DNA of 64,000 nt from the NCBI RefSeq assembly GCF_011801145.1, contig NZ_CP046172.1, positions 4,092,001 through 4,156,000 on the forward strand. The letters run 5' to 3'. Every line of letters starts with the position of its first letter. Within the stretch, counting starts at the first letter, position 1. A program made the translations under genes and the position numbers. Source of the DNA: Nocardia arthritidis. Lineage in GTDB: Bacteria; Actinomycetota; Actinomycetes; Mycobacteriales; Mycobacteriaceae. The notes beneath the pieces were generated by a model that saw only the letters and a list, made by a program, of their open reading frames with translations, made no database searches and was not told the DNA's origin. Below are positions 34,719-41,612 of this stretch, piece after piece.

Positions 34719-35009
34719 TCAAGCTGGTCCCAAAGTGGTCCCCAAGGCTCCGAATCGTCCGCAGTAGATGTTGGCGACCAAGTCGATGCGAGCCACGGTG
34801 CCGAATTCGTCGAGTGTGTCCCAGGTGAGAGGAACGCGTTGTGCCGCAGTGTAAGTCGGCCGTGGTTCACGGGCGTCGTGGAGGGTTGCGAGTTGAGAGC
34901 TGGTGGAGGCCTCGCTTACCGAGGTGAGACTGGCCTGATGCAGCAATTGTTGAGCGGCGTCGAGCCGATCGGCATAGTAGAGGGATAGAAATATGAGCCG
35001 GAGCTGTGA
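34719..35009 (-). pseudogene. Open frame with protein-like sequence but no start
   Basis: Minus-strand frame of 96 codons bounded upstream by a TGA, with no ATG or GTG at its beginning. It reads SQLRLIFLSLYYADRLDAAQ at its N-terminal end and RIDLVANIYCGRFGALG near its stop. The amphipathic helix start and even composition suggest the C-terminal remnant of a gene. The family is not recognised. Confidence 0.3.
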
Positions 35010-35064
35010 TCAGTGGTTCTGGAATGCCCTGTCGACCGAGCTTCTGTAGCGATCGATGGGTTGA

Positions 35065-35610
35065 CAACGATTACGAGATACGAGGCTTGGCATCGGTGGG
35101 AGCCTGTTCGGAGTCAGGGCGGGTATTTCCAACCGTGGATTCGGAGGTGGCATCGGCCCGTTCTCGGTCGGTGTCTCGCGCCATCGACGACGTAACCGAA
35201 GTCGTGGGAGAACAACACGAACTTCGCGGACCGGTACAGAGAAACCCCCGAACGCAAGCTCATTCCTTGAGTTTGTCCTGGTCCTGGTTGTCATCCTCTG
35301 CTGGCTGGTACCACGCGTCTTGCGATTGGTGCGCTATTTGATCGTGACTTATCCGAAATCCACGGCTGTAGTTGGTATCGCGCTTGGTATCACCGTGTGC
35401 GTCAGTACCGCCGCAACCGGTCATTATCCACAGATCGCGTGGGGTGTATTGCTGGTAATCGCATCAATTTCGGCTTGGGTGTGGCTTATGAGAAGGGAGC
35501 ACGTAGCCGCAATTGCGGAGATCGCCGCTCGTGCGGATGCTCAGCACGCCGCTTATCTTCGAGGTGCGGACTTCGAAATTTACGGCGATCAGGGGCGCCT
35601 GGAACTGTAG
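35065..35610 (+). pseudogene. Membrane protein with DUF4236-like N-terminus and no canonical start
   Basis: A 181-codon open frame. The N-terminal part is Gly/Arg-rich (RLGIGGSLFGVRAGISNRG, GIGPFSVGVSRHRRRR), like surface-layer or phage-associated DUF4236-type domains. Three hydrophobic helices follow (FLEFVLVLVVILCWLVP, STAVVGIALGITVCVSTAA, IAWGVLLVIASISAWVWL) and then an Ala-rich helix. No ATG, GTG or TTG occurs before the TTG at 35320. Either the true start was lost (pseudogene), or a shorter 96-aa form starts at 35320. Confidence 0.45.
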
Positions 35611-35733
35611 CCGAACTTCAGTACCCAATTGCCAATCTTCGATGCACGTCGGTCAGCACTTTAATGTCGGCGTGAATATCACGTCTCCGGCAAACTATAC
35701 TTTCGAGCTGTGGCACCATGCAAACGGTGTGAT

Positions 35734-36867
35734 CTAGAGACCTGGATCGGCATTCTCGGGAGGGGTGAACCCTTTCGGCCACGTCGTATCGTTGTTGTAA
35801 TGAACGTGCTCTAATTTCGCCTGGCCTAGATTCTTCGCCGCAGTCGAATGCTCTAAATTAACCTCCGGGGCAAAGTCTGCGCCGGATAGATCGGAGAAGC
35901 TGATCTCCAAGCCCTTGAGGTCTGCTCCTAAAAAGACCGCGTTGATCAAGGGGCAATTGATCATTTTGGCGCTACGAATATTGCCATCCTCCATTAATGC
36001 GGCGGTAAAGTTCACGACCTCAAATCTTGCCTCTTCCAAGTTCACGCCATTCATGTATGCACTGTGAAAATTCGCCAAGTGTACTGTTGCCCCTTGAAGA
36101 TTTGCGTGCCGCATGTCGGCCCAAACGAGGCTGGAGAACTCCAGGTCTACGTTCCGTAGGTCTGCGAACCTAAGGTCAGCTCCTTTAAGGCAGGTGCGGG
36201 AAAGATCCACGTGGCCAACGCTCGGGGTATCGCGTCGACCGATCACCGTTATGGCGGATTGGATATCGGGTGCTAGCCTAGGAAGGTCGTCGGGGTTTGG
36301 ATGCGGTGGCGGTAAGGTAGAGCATTCGGGAGTATTTGGTGCCCGCGTTCGGACGAAGGCGCCGAGCACATCGAATACTGTTGATCGATCTGCTGGGGAG
36401 TCATGGGCAATCCGCTCGAGCGAATAAATCGCACCGATTCTGGTATCGAGATGGTCGCTGTCGAGTTGTTCGACGGCCTTCGAGAATCTGTTCGTAACTT
36501 CCGCCTGCTCGGCCACCCCGAGCTGTCTATTGGTGGCGTCAAGTGAGTGTGAAGTGAACCAGAGTCCGCCGAGCACTCCGGATGCGGTGGCGATCGCACC
36601 GAGTTTCAGCCAGCCGTCCCACGTGACTCCGGCGTGAATCCACCTTCCTAGTCGCCGAATACCGGTCGAGCGTTGGCGAACTGGGGTGGCAATTCGCATG
36701 CGACGACTGCGTTGTGGTCGACGCCTCCTCACCGGGTCCGCATGTCTATGTTTTGTTACCAACCTCCTTATTCGCAGTAAGCGTTTCTGAAGGCGACTGC
36801 GGGGTCTTGGGCGTTCGAGCTGCGGGACTCGACCGACCGGACGCCGCTGCGAGGCAGCAGAGTTCAC
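35734..36867 (-). CDS. Membrane-anchored pentapeptide-repeat protein
   Basis: A 377-aa protein. Residues 1-75 are Arg-rich, then one hydrophobic segment (LGAIATASGVLGGLWF, near residue 90), a coiled-coil-like stretch (TNRQLGVAEQAEVTNRFSKA) and, from about residue 215, pentapeptide repeats of A(D/N)LxF type (CLKGADLRFADLRNVDLEFS, ADMRHANLQGATVHLANF). This architecture is common in actinobacteria. An internal ATG at 36699 could be the start and would remove most of the basic tail. Function unknown; no resistance role can be shown. Confidence 0.8.
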   Translation of the reverse strand: MNSAASQRRPVGRVPQLERPRPRSRLQKRLLRIRRLVTKHRHADPVRRRRPQRSRRMRIATPVRQRSTGIRRLGRWIHAGVTWDGWLKLGAIATASGVLGGLWFTSHSLDATNRQLGVAEQAEVTNRFSKAVEQLDSDHLDTRIGAIYSLERIAHDSPADRSTVFDVLGAFVRTRAPNTPECSTLPPPHPNPDDLPRLAPDIQSAITVIGRRDTPSVGHVDLSRTCLKGADLRFADLRNVDLEFSSLVWADMRHANLQGATVHLANFHSAYMNGVNLEEARFEVVNFTAALMEDGNIRSAKMINCPLINAVFLGADLKGLEISFSDLSGADFAPEVNLEHSTAAKNLGQAKLEHVHYNNDTTWPKGFTPPENADPGL

Positions 36868-36975
36868 GCCTCGATGATCGACCGAATCATGTTGTGAAGA
36901 TAAGGGTCTTGGGACACTTCAACGGTCTGCAGTGTCATCACACCGTCGTGCTGTCGTAATCAACGACACGACGGC
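36868..36975. other. Start of a 350-base gap between two minus-strand genes
   Basis: The gap 36868-37221 contains only the doubtful zinc-ribbon frame described next. No promoter is clear. Confidence 0.3.
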
Positions 36976-37218
36976 GTGGTCAACGACAGAATCCCCGGAC
37001 GCCTGGCAGGGTGGAGATACCGGCGAATCCGGGGATTCTGGTGTAGAAAACGTCGGCAGCGGAAGCGGATTGAAACCAGCCGCCGTCCAACCCACTGTGT
37101 GGACTGCGGGCTGACCCGTACACGGCGCTTGCCCGGCCACGTGCTTCCCCAAGCGCATGGCTACTGCGCCAGGTGTTACACGGCCGCCGGGCGTGCACAG
37201 AACTATGGCGCTGCGTGA
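36976..37218 (+). CDS. Possible small zinc-ribbon protein
   Basis: An 80-aa plus-strand frame whose C-terminal half reads THCVDCGLTRTRRLPGHVL, then GYCARCYTAAGRAQNYG: two CxxC pairs 22 residues apart, a credible zinc ribbon. The N-terminal half is Arg-rich and less convincing. It ends four bases before the stop of the oppositely oriented ligase gene. It may be a remnant of a larger protein. Confidence 0.35.
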   Translation: MVNDRIPGRLAGWRYRRIRGFWCRKRRQRKRIETSRRPTHCVDCGLTRTRRLPGHVLPQAHGYCARCYTAAGRAQNYGAA

Positions 37219-37221
37219 CCG

Positions 37222-38757
37222 TCACCGGCCGTCGGCGGCAAGGTATCGAAGAGCCGTGCGGTCCGGCTTGCCGCTACTGATGGTCGGCATCTCGGGCAGA
37301 ATCAGCACGACCTCGGGTGCGTAAGCTTCTCCCATTTCGGCCCGTACCCAATCCATGACCTCATGCTCGGACAGCTGGTGCGATGCTTTGGGAACCACTG
37401 CGGCGGCGATCTTTTCATCCCGCACAGCGCCGACGGTTACGCCGAACACGGCGGACTGCTGAATTCGGGGATGCCGGTTCAGGACCTTCTCGATCTGGGC
37501 CGGATACACGGTCTCGCGGACACCGACGATCGTGTCCTTGCTGCGGCCGACGACATTGAGATAGCCGTCGCCATCGAGAAAACCTAGATCACCGGTGTGA
37601 AGCCAGCCGTCGCGCAGCACTTGGGCGGTCAGCTCCGGCAGTTTGTAGTAGCCGCTCATCAATCCCGGTCCACGGACGCAGATTTCGCCGGTCTGGCGGG
37701 TGGCCAGTGGCTCGTCGTTGACGTCGCGGATACTCACCTCCACGCCCGGTACTGGGCGTCCGACGGTGTTGAGTAGTTCAGGATGCTGGTGTTCGGCTGG
37801 GCTGAGCATGGTGATCTGGCCGATTTCGTAGGTGCCGTATCCGGAGGAGATGATCGGCCCGAATCGGTTGACCGCCTGAGCCATTCGTTCTGGCGTTGTG
37901 GGACCGCCGGTGATCATCAGCGAGCGCAGGCTCGAGGTGTCGACGGACTCCAGGGCCGGATGGTCGAGCAATTGGTGCAGCATCGCCGGTTGCATCCAGA
38001 TGAAGCCGATCCGTTCGCGCTCAATGGATTCCAGGACGTGACCTGGATCGAAGGCGTTCTCGCCGTGCAGCACCACGCGCCCGCCCGCGGTGAGAACGAC
38101 TTCGGCGAGCTGCCCACCGAGGTGCCCGACCGCGGTGGAAAGCAATTGGGTGAAGTTCCAGGCTTGCAGCGCGGCCGGACTGTAATAGACCGGCAGAGCG
38201 AACGTGTGTGGGATGCCTTTGGGTGTTCCGGTGCTGCCGCCGGTGAGCCGAATCGACGAAAGATCCTGGGGTCGCGCTCGGACGGTGACCGGTTCTCCGG
38301 ACTGGGCGGCGGCCAAATCCGCGAGGTTCACCGCGTCCGGATGCGGGCCCAGCGCGAGTGCCGCAGTGCCCGGCATCTGCTTGACCACCGCCAGCAGATG
38401 GTCATCGTCAGGGCCGGGAATGAACACGACCGCGGCCGGTTCGACATAGCTCAGCATCTCGGTCAGCAGCGACGGTCCGAGGCCGTCATAGATGATCCAA
38501 ACGGCGCAGCCGAGGGCGTTGGCCGCGAACTTCAGGGCGAATGTGTCCGGGTCCGCGCCGGTTGCCAGCGCGACGACGTCGCCGGGTTTCAATCCTCGAG
38601 CAGCGAGAGAGCGCGCCATCCGGTGAACCCGGTCAAGCAGCTGCCCGTACGTCCATTCCCCTCCGTTATAAGTGATTGCCACTTGCGGTGAATTCCGTGC
38701 GAACGCGGCGAGGGTGAAACCGACGGTGGTCTCGTATGCGGCGGAAGTTGTTGTCAT
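37222..38757 (-). CDS. Acyl-CoA synthetase/ligase (ANL superfamily)
   Basis: A 511-aa enzyme starting MTTTSAAYETTVG after GAAAGG. Motifs: P-loop LTGGSTGTPKG near residue 175, GYGTYEIGQ as the acceptor motif (normally YGxTE), TGDLGFLDGDGYLNVVGR, and the C-terminal PTISSGKPDRTAL with the catalytic Lys. The A8 hinge reads KDTIVGVRETVYPAQIE, with RET in place of the common G-x-N. It probably activates a fatty or aryl acid. Its position next to the NRPS/FAS-I cluster makes a role in starter-unit supply possible, but the tRNA fragment lies between them. Confidence 0.85.
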   Translation of the reverse strand: MTTTSAAYETTVGFTLAAFARNSPQVAITYNGGEWTYGQLLDRVHRMARSLAARGLKPGDVVALATGADPDTFALKFAANALGCAVWIIYDGLGPSLLTEMLSYVEPAAVVFIPGPDDDHLLAVVKQMPGTAALALGPHPDAVNLADLAAAQSGEPVTVRARPQDLSSIRLTGGSTGTPKGIPHTFALPVYYSPAALQAWNFTQLLSTAVGHLGGQLAEVVLTAGGRVVLHGENAFDPGHVLESIERERIGFIWMQPAMLHQLLDHPALESVDTSSLRSLMITGGPTTPERMAQAVNRFGPIISSGYGTYEIGQITMLSPAEHQHPELLNTVGRPVPGVEVSIRDVNDEPLATRQTGEICVRGPGLMSGYYKLPELTAQVLRDGWLHTGDLGFLDGDGYLNVVGRSKDTIVGVRETVYPAQIEKVLNRHPRIQQSAVFGVTVGAVRDEKIAAAVVPKASHQLSEHEVMDWVRAEMGEAYAPEVVLILPEMPTISSGKPDRTALRYLAADGR

Positions 38758-39189
38758 CAAGCGCCTTTCGATGATCCACGGTCGGCATCGTGTGGTTCGC
38801 GTTGTCGCCCCGCCGGGTGGCGAGCACGAGGGCAGCGTCACCGGGCTGTCGTAGTATCTACCGGTCAGACGGCCGGTACGGGACAATAGCTGTCGACTTC
38901 CTTCAAGCTGACCTCGACATGGTTCTCCGTCAATTCTTTCAGCTCGGTACCTAGAGTGAGAAGCGTTGCAGCCAGCAAGGTTTCGGTACGGTACGCCCGA
39001 CTATATCGGTATCGCCGGTAGTATTCGGCGATGTTCCATCGGCTCCGTGAACGGGCTTGCTCTGGCGTGTCCGCCGTGGCTCAGCCGGAGGACTTGGAGG
39101 CGGCGGGCGCGTCTCTGTTCGGCTGAACTGTGATCGCGGCGCGCCGGGCGTCGGCAGGATCTTGGAGGGATGGTCCCCGAGCCGAGAGC
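38758..39189. other. Intergenic region with a leader-like peptide frame
   Basis: Upstream of the ligase gene on the minus strand is a 71-codon open frame (38865-39080) with no ATG or GTG. From a TTG at 38978 it would encode 37 residues with an acidic middle (TELKELTENHVEVSLKEVD) and a SYCPVPAV tail. It may be a small peptide gene, or the end of a decayed gene. No other feature is seen. Confidence 0.3.
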
Positions 39190-39229
39190 GTGCAAACCCC
39201 TCCGACCGCTGGTCGGCAGGGGTTTGCAC
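39190..39229. terminator. Strong hairpin, probable terminator of a tRNA gene
   Basis: GTGCAAACCCCT (39190-39201) pairs perfectly with AGGGGTTTGCAC (39218-39229), and CCGACC with GGTCGG, leaving a three-base loop and one bulged C: an 18-bp stem. On the minus strand it directly follows the tRNA 3' fragment, where a terminator is expected. Confidence 0.7.
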
Positions 39230-39230
39230 C

Positions 39231-39259
39231 GTCGGGCTGACAGGATTTGAACCTGCGGC
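39231..39259 (-). other. tRNA-Pro-like 3'-end fragment, putative attachment site
   Basis: The minus strand reads CGCAGG-TTCAAAT-CCTG, a complete T arm, followed by TCAGCCCGAC, the 3' acceptor strand and discriminator of a tRNA, most like a proline tRNA. The 5' half, which should contain CGGGCTG and an anticodon arm, is absent: the upstream bases do not fold as a tRNA. A bare 3' end next to its terminator is the usual mark left by an element integrated into a tRNA gene. Confidence 0.6.
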
Positions 39260-39868
39260 AACTCGACCTCGGTCGAGGAATGGGTACCCGATATAGAAAA
39301 TTCGGGCGCGAAATGCTCGATATGCACGCGCGCATAATGAGCGAAATCGTGCCATAGCTCGGATATATAAAAATAAAATACCTAACAGTTGGTTTCTGTT
39401 GGAAATGATCTTGAAGGAAACTGTGCTCGAAATGTGCACGGGGATCGGGTTGACAAAATCCTGTCAACCCCCTTGAGCGAGTCGTTGCCTGAGTATAGTC
39501 TGTGAGGGCAGCAGGGGAGTTTCAAATAGGGAGGGACTCATTGCGCGTCTCGAAGTTATTTGTCCGATTGCTCGATGGAATTATGCATTCAATGCATCGG
39601 TGTGATGACTTATGATTCAGGTTGCCTGACGGCGCCGAAGCGTGACGATTTTCGATTACCATCATCGTAATCGAAACCGGTATCAATTCAGAACTTTGCC
39701 GAAGTCGAAAGACTTTGACCATGCATTATATCCACGGGTGAGAGCCTTCGTTCGGCTATCTATTGCATCATAGTGGGACAGGAGGTGATTCGATCATACC
39801 GAGGTCGGCGGGCGTCACGGTATGTGCTTCGGCTGGTCAAGGATTATATTTAATCAGAAAGAACCTCA
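39260..39868. promoter_or_regulatory. AT-rich control region of the SARP gene with three dyads
   Basis: Upstream of the SARP gene are three perfect inverted repeats: GGGTTGACA/TGTCAACCC with a 6-base spacer (39447-39470), ATGCATT-C-AATGCAT (39583-39597) and TTTCGATTAC/GTAATCGAAA with a 7-base loop (39650-39676). A TATAGT at 39494-39499 could be a -10 element. A GGGAGGGACTCA followed by TTG (39541) could start a 24-codon leader peptide. The region is notably AT-rich for this genome. Confidence 0.5.
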
Positions 39869-40702
39869 ATGCGAAACCATCTCAGGTTCCATATCCTCGG
39901 CCCGCTCGAGGTCTGGGGCGAGCGCAGGGTGCGCATCAACAGCCGTCGGGACCGGGTCGTCCTTTCCATGCTGCTGTTGAAGCCGGATCAGATCGTCTCG
40001 GTCGATCGCCTCATCGACGGTGTTTGGAAGGACTATCCGCCGACGACTGCACGGCGGCAGATACAGTCGTGCATCATGCGACTTCGCCGAAGTCTCTGCC
40101 CCGACGGCGATGGCGAAATAATAGAAACCGCTCATCCCGGATATGTTCTCGAGCGCTCCGATCATTTCTTCGATCACTACGAGTTCGTCGAGCGGATGAG
40201 TAAGCTGGTGTCGGCTACCGAGCGTGGTGCCATGGACTGGCCTGCGATCTCCCGAGGTGTCCGAGGAGCACTCTCGTTATGGCGGGGGCACGCTCTGGAT
40301 GGGGTGGTAACACCCTTGGTCGAGGGCGAGGCCGCCCGGCTCGATGAAATGAGATTGGCGGCTGTCGAGTGGTTGATGGATGCGGAGTTGCTGGCGGGCA
40401 AGGACTGTGAGTTGATTGGTGAGCTGATCCCGCTCACCAATAATTATCCTTATCGGGAGCGTTTTCGTCAGCAATTGATGATAGCGCAATACCGCGCAGG
40501 TCGGCGAGGTGACGCATTGACAACTTATCGGACGACTCGTCAGCTGATGCTGGACGAGATCGGAACGGAACCCGGGGATGAATTGAGAATGTTGCACGAC
40601 GCGGTGCTGCACGATGATCTGGCCCGTATCGTCGTCAGAATACCCTGGGTCGAAGGCGCGGATAATGAGCTGTACAGCGAGGGGCCGAGCTTTGTCTGGT
40701 AG
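39869..40702 (+). CDS. SARP-family pathway-specific activator
   Basis: A 277-aa regulator. Residues 1-95 form the OmpR-like winged helix (LRFHILGPLEVWGERRVRI, RDRVVLSMLLLKPDQIVSVDRLIDGVW, PGYVLERSD) and residues 100-255 the BTAD domain (MRLAAVEWLMDAELLAGKDCELIGEL, RYREQ-like YRERFRQQLMIAQYRAGRRGDAL, LDEIGTEPGDELRML). It has no ATPase domain, the usual size for a cluster-situated activator. It is the first gene of the NRPS/FAS-I cluster and runs in the same direction. Confidence 0.9.
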   Translation: MRNHLRFHILGPLEVWGERRVRINSRRDRVVLSMLLLKPDQIVSVDRLIDGVWKDYPPTTARRQIQSCIMRLRRSLCPDGDGEIIETAHPGYVLERSDHFFDHYEFVERMSKLVSATERGAMDWPAISRGVRGALSLWRGHALDGVVTPLVEGEAARLDEMRLAAVEWLMDAELLAGKDCELIGELIPLTNNYPYRERFRQQLMIAQYRAGRRGDALTTYRTTRQLMLDEIGTEPGDELRMLHDAVLHDDLARIVVRIPWVEGADNELYSEGPSFVW

Positions 40703-40853
40703 TGCAAATAAGTTACGCACGATTCGCCGGTCGGCAATATTTCCAACGTTCCGTGCTACCATCGCATGAGCGGTGGACAAGTTTGCGATCTCAGCGATTC
40801 ACGATTCGAAATTTCATGGCACTGCGCATCGACTACGCGAGGGGGTTGTAGTA

Positions 40854-41612
40854 GTGGCCAATGATCACCCGGGTGCCGGAGACGAGTCGGCGACAATCGA
40901 CACGGAGTCGGCCGTCGTATCCGGCAGCCGAACCGAGCTTCATTCGGATACTGCGGCGTTGGTCTTCGAGGGAGTGACGAAGACGTATCGCCGTGGGGGC
41001 GAGACGATCTCGATCCTCGACCAGGCCGACCTCGAAGTTCGCTCCGGTGAAATCGTCGCACTGATCGGGCGAAGCGGTTCGGGTAAATCCACGACGCTGT
41101 ATCTTGCTGCGGCACTGGATGATCCGGACAGCGGGCGAGTGGCTGTGCACGGCGCCGAGCTACGGCCGATGAGCGCCTCGGCACGCGCCGAACTCCGCAG
41201 GCGTCATGTGGGTTTCATCTTCCAGTTCTTCTATCTGATCCCCAGCCTGACCGTACTCGAGAACGTCGCGCTTCCGCTCGTTCTCGATCACCGCAGGGGT
41301 CGCGAGGCCGCGATGAAAGCGCTTGACAGCGTTGGGCTTTCCCATCGGGCGGCCCATGTGCCGAGCGAGCTCTCCGGGGGCGAGATGCAGCGCGCGGCCA
41401 TCGCCCGTGCCATGGTCGGCGAGCCGACGCTGCTGCTCGCCGACGAGCCGACGGGCAGTCTGGACGCCGCGACCGGTGAACGCGTGATGAACCAGTTGGT
41501 GGCGGCTTCCCGCAGGCAGGGCTGCGCGGTTCTGCTTGTCACGCACGACCTCGGCGTAGCGCAGGCGGCGGACCGGATCGTGCGGCTCGAGGGCGGACGG
41601 CTGGTCCAGTGA
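40854..41612 (+). CDS. ABC transporter ATPase, MacB/LolD type
   Basis: A 252-aa ATP-binding subunit. Walker A GRSGSGKST, Q-loop FQFFYLIPSLTVLENVALPL, signature LSGGEMQRAAIARAM, Walker B LLLADEPTGSLD and H-loop LLVTHD are all intact. A GTG start after GAGGGGG is chosen; an earlier in-frame GTG (40773) would add 27 residues unlike the family. The stop overlaps the permease GTG (GTGA). Together they would form a type VII exporter, likely moving the product of the adjacent NRPS cluster. Confidence 0.9.
   Translation: MANDHPGAGDESATIDTESAVVSGSRTELHSDTAALVFEGVTKTYRRGGETISILDQADLEVRSGEIVALIGRSGSGKSTTLYLAAALDDPDSGRVAVHGAELRPMSASARAELRRRHVGFIFQFFYLIPSLTVLENVALPLVLDHRRGREAAMKALDSVGLSHRAAHVPSELSGGEMQRAAIARAMVGEPTLLLADEPTGSLDAATGERVMNQLVAASRRQGCAVLLVTHDLGVAQAADRIVRLEGGRLVQ

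Noticed and set aside
39219..39330. A complete tRNA gene on the minus strand
   Set aside because: Only the T arm and 3' acceptor strand are present. No matching CGGGCTG 5' strand, D arm or anticodon arm can be folded upstream.
40703..40853. An extended N-terminus for the ABC ATPase from the GTG at 40773
   Set aside because: The additional 27 residues have no counterpart in the family, and a good GAGGGGG site precedes the GTG at 40854.
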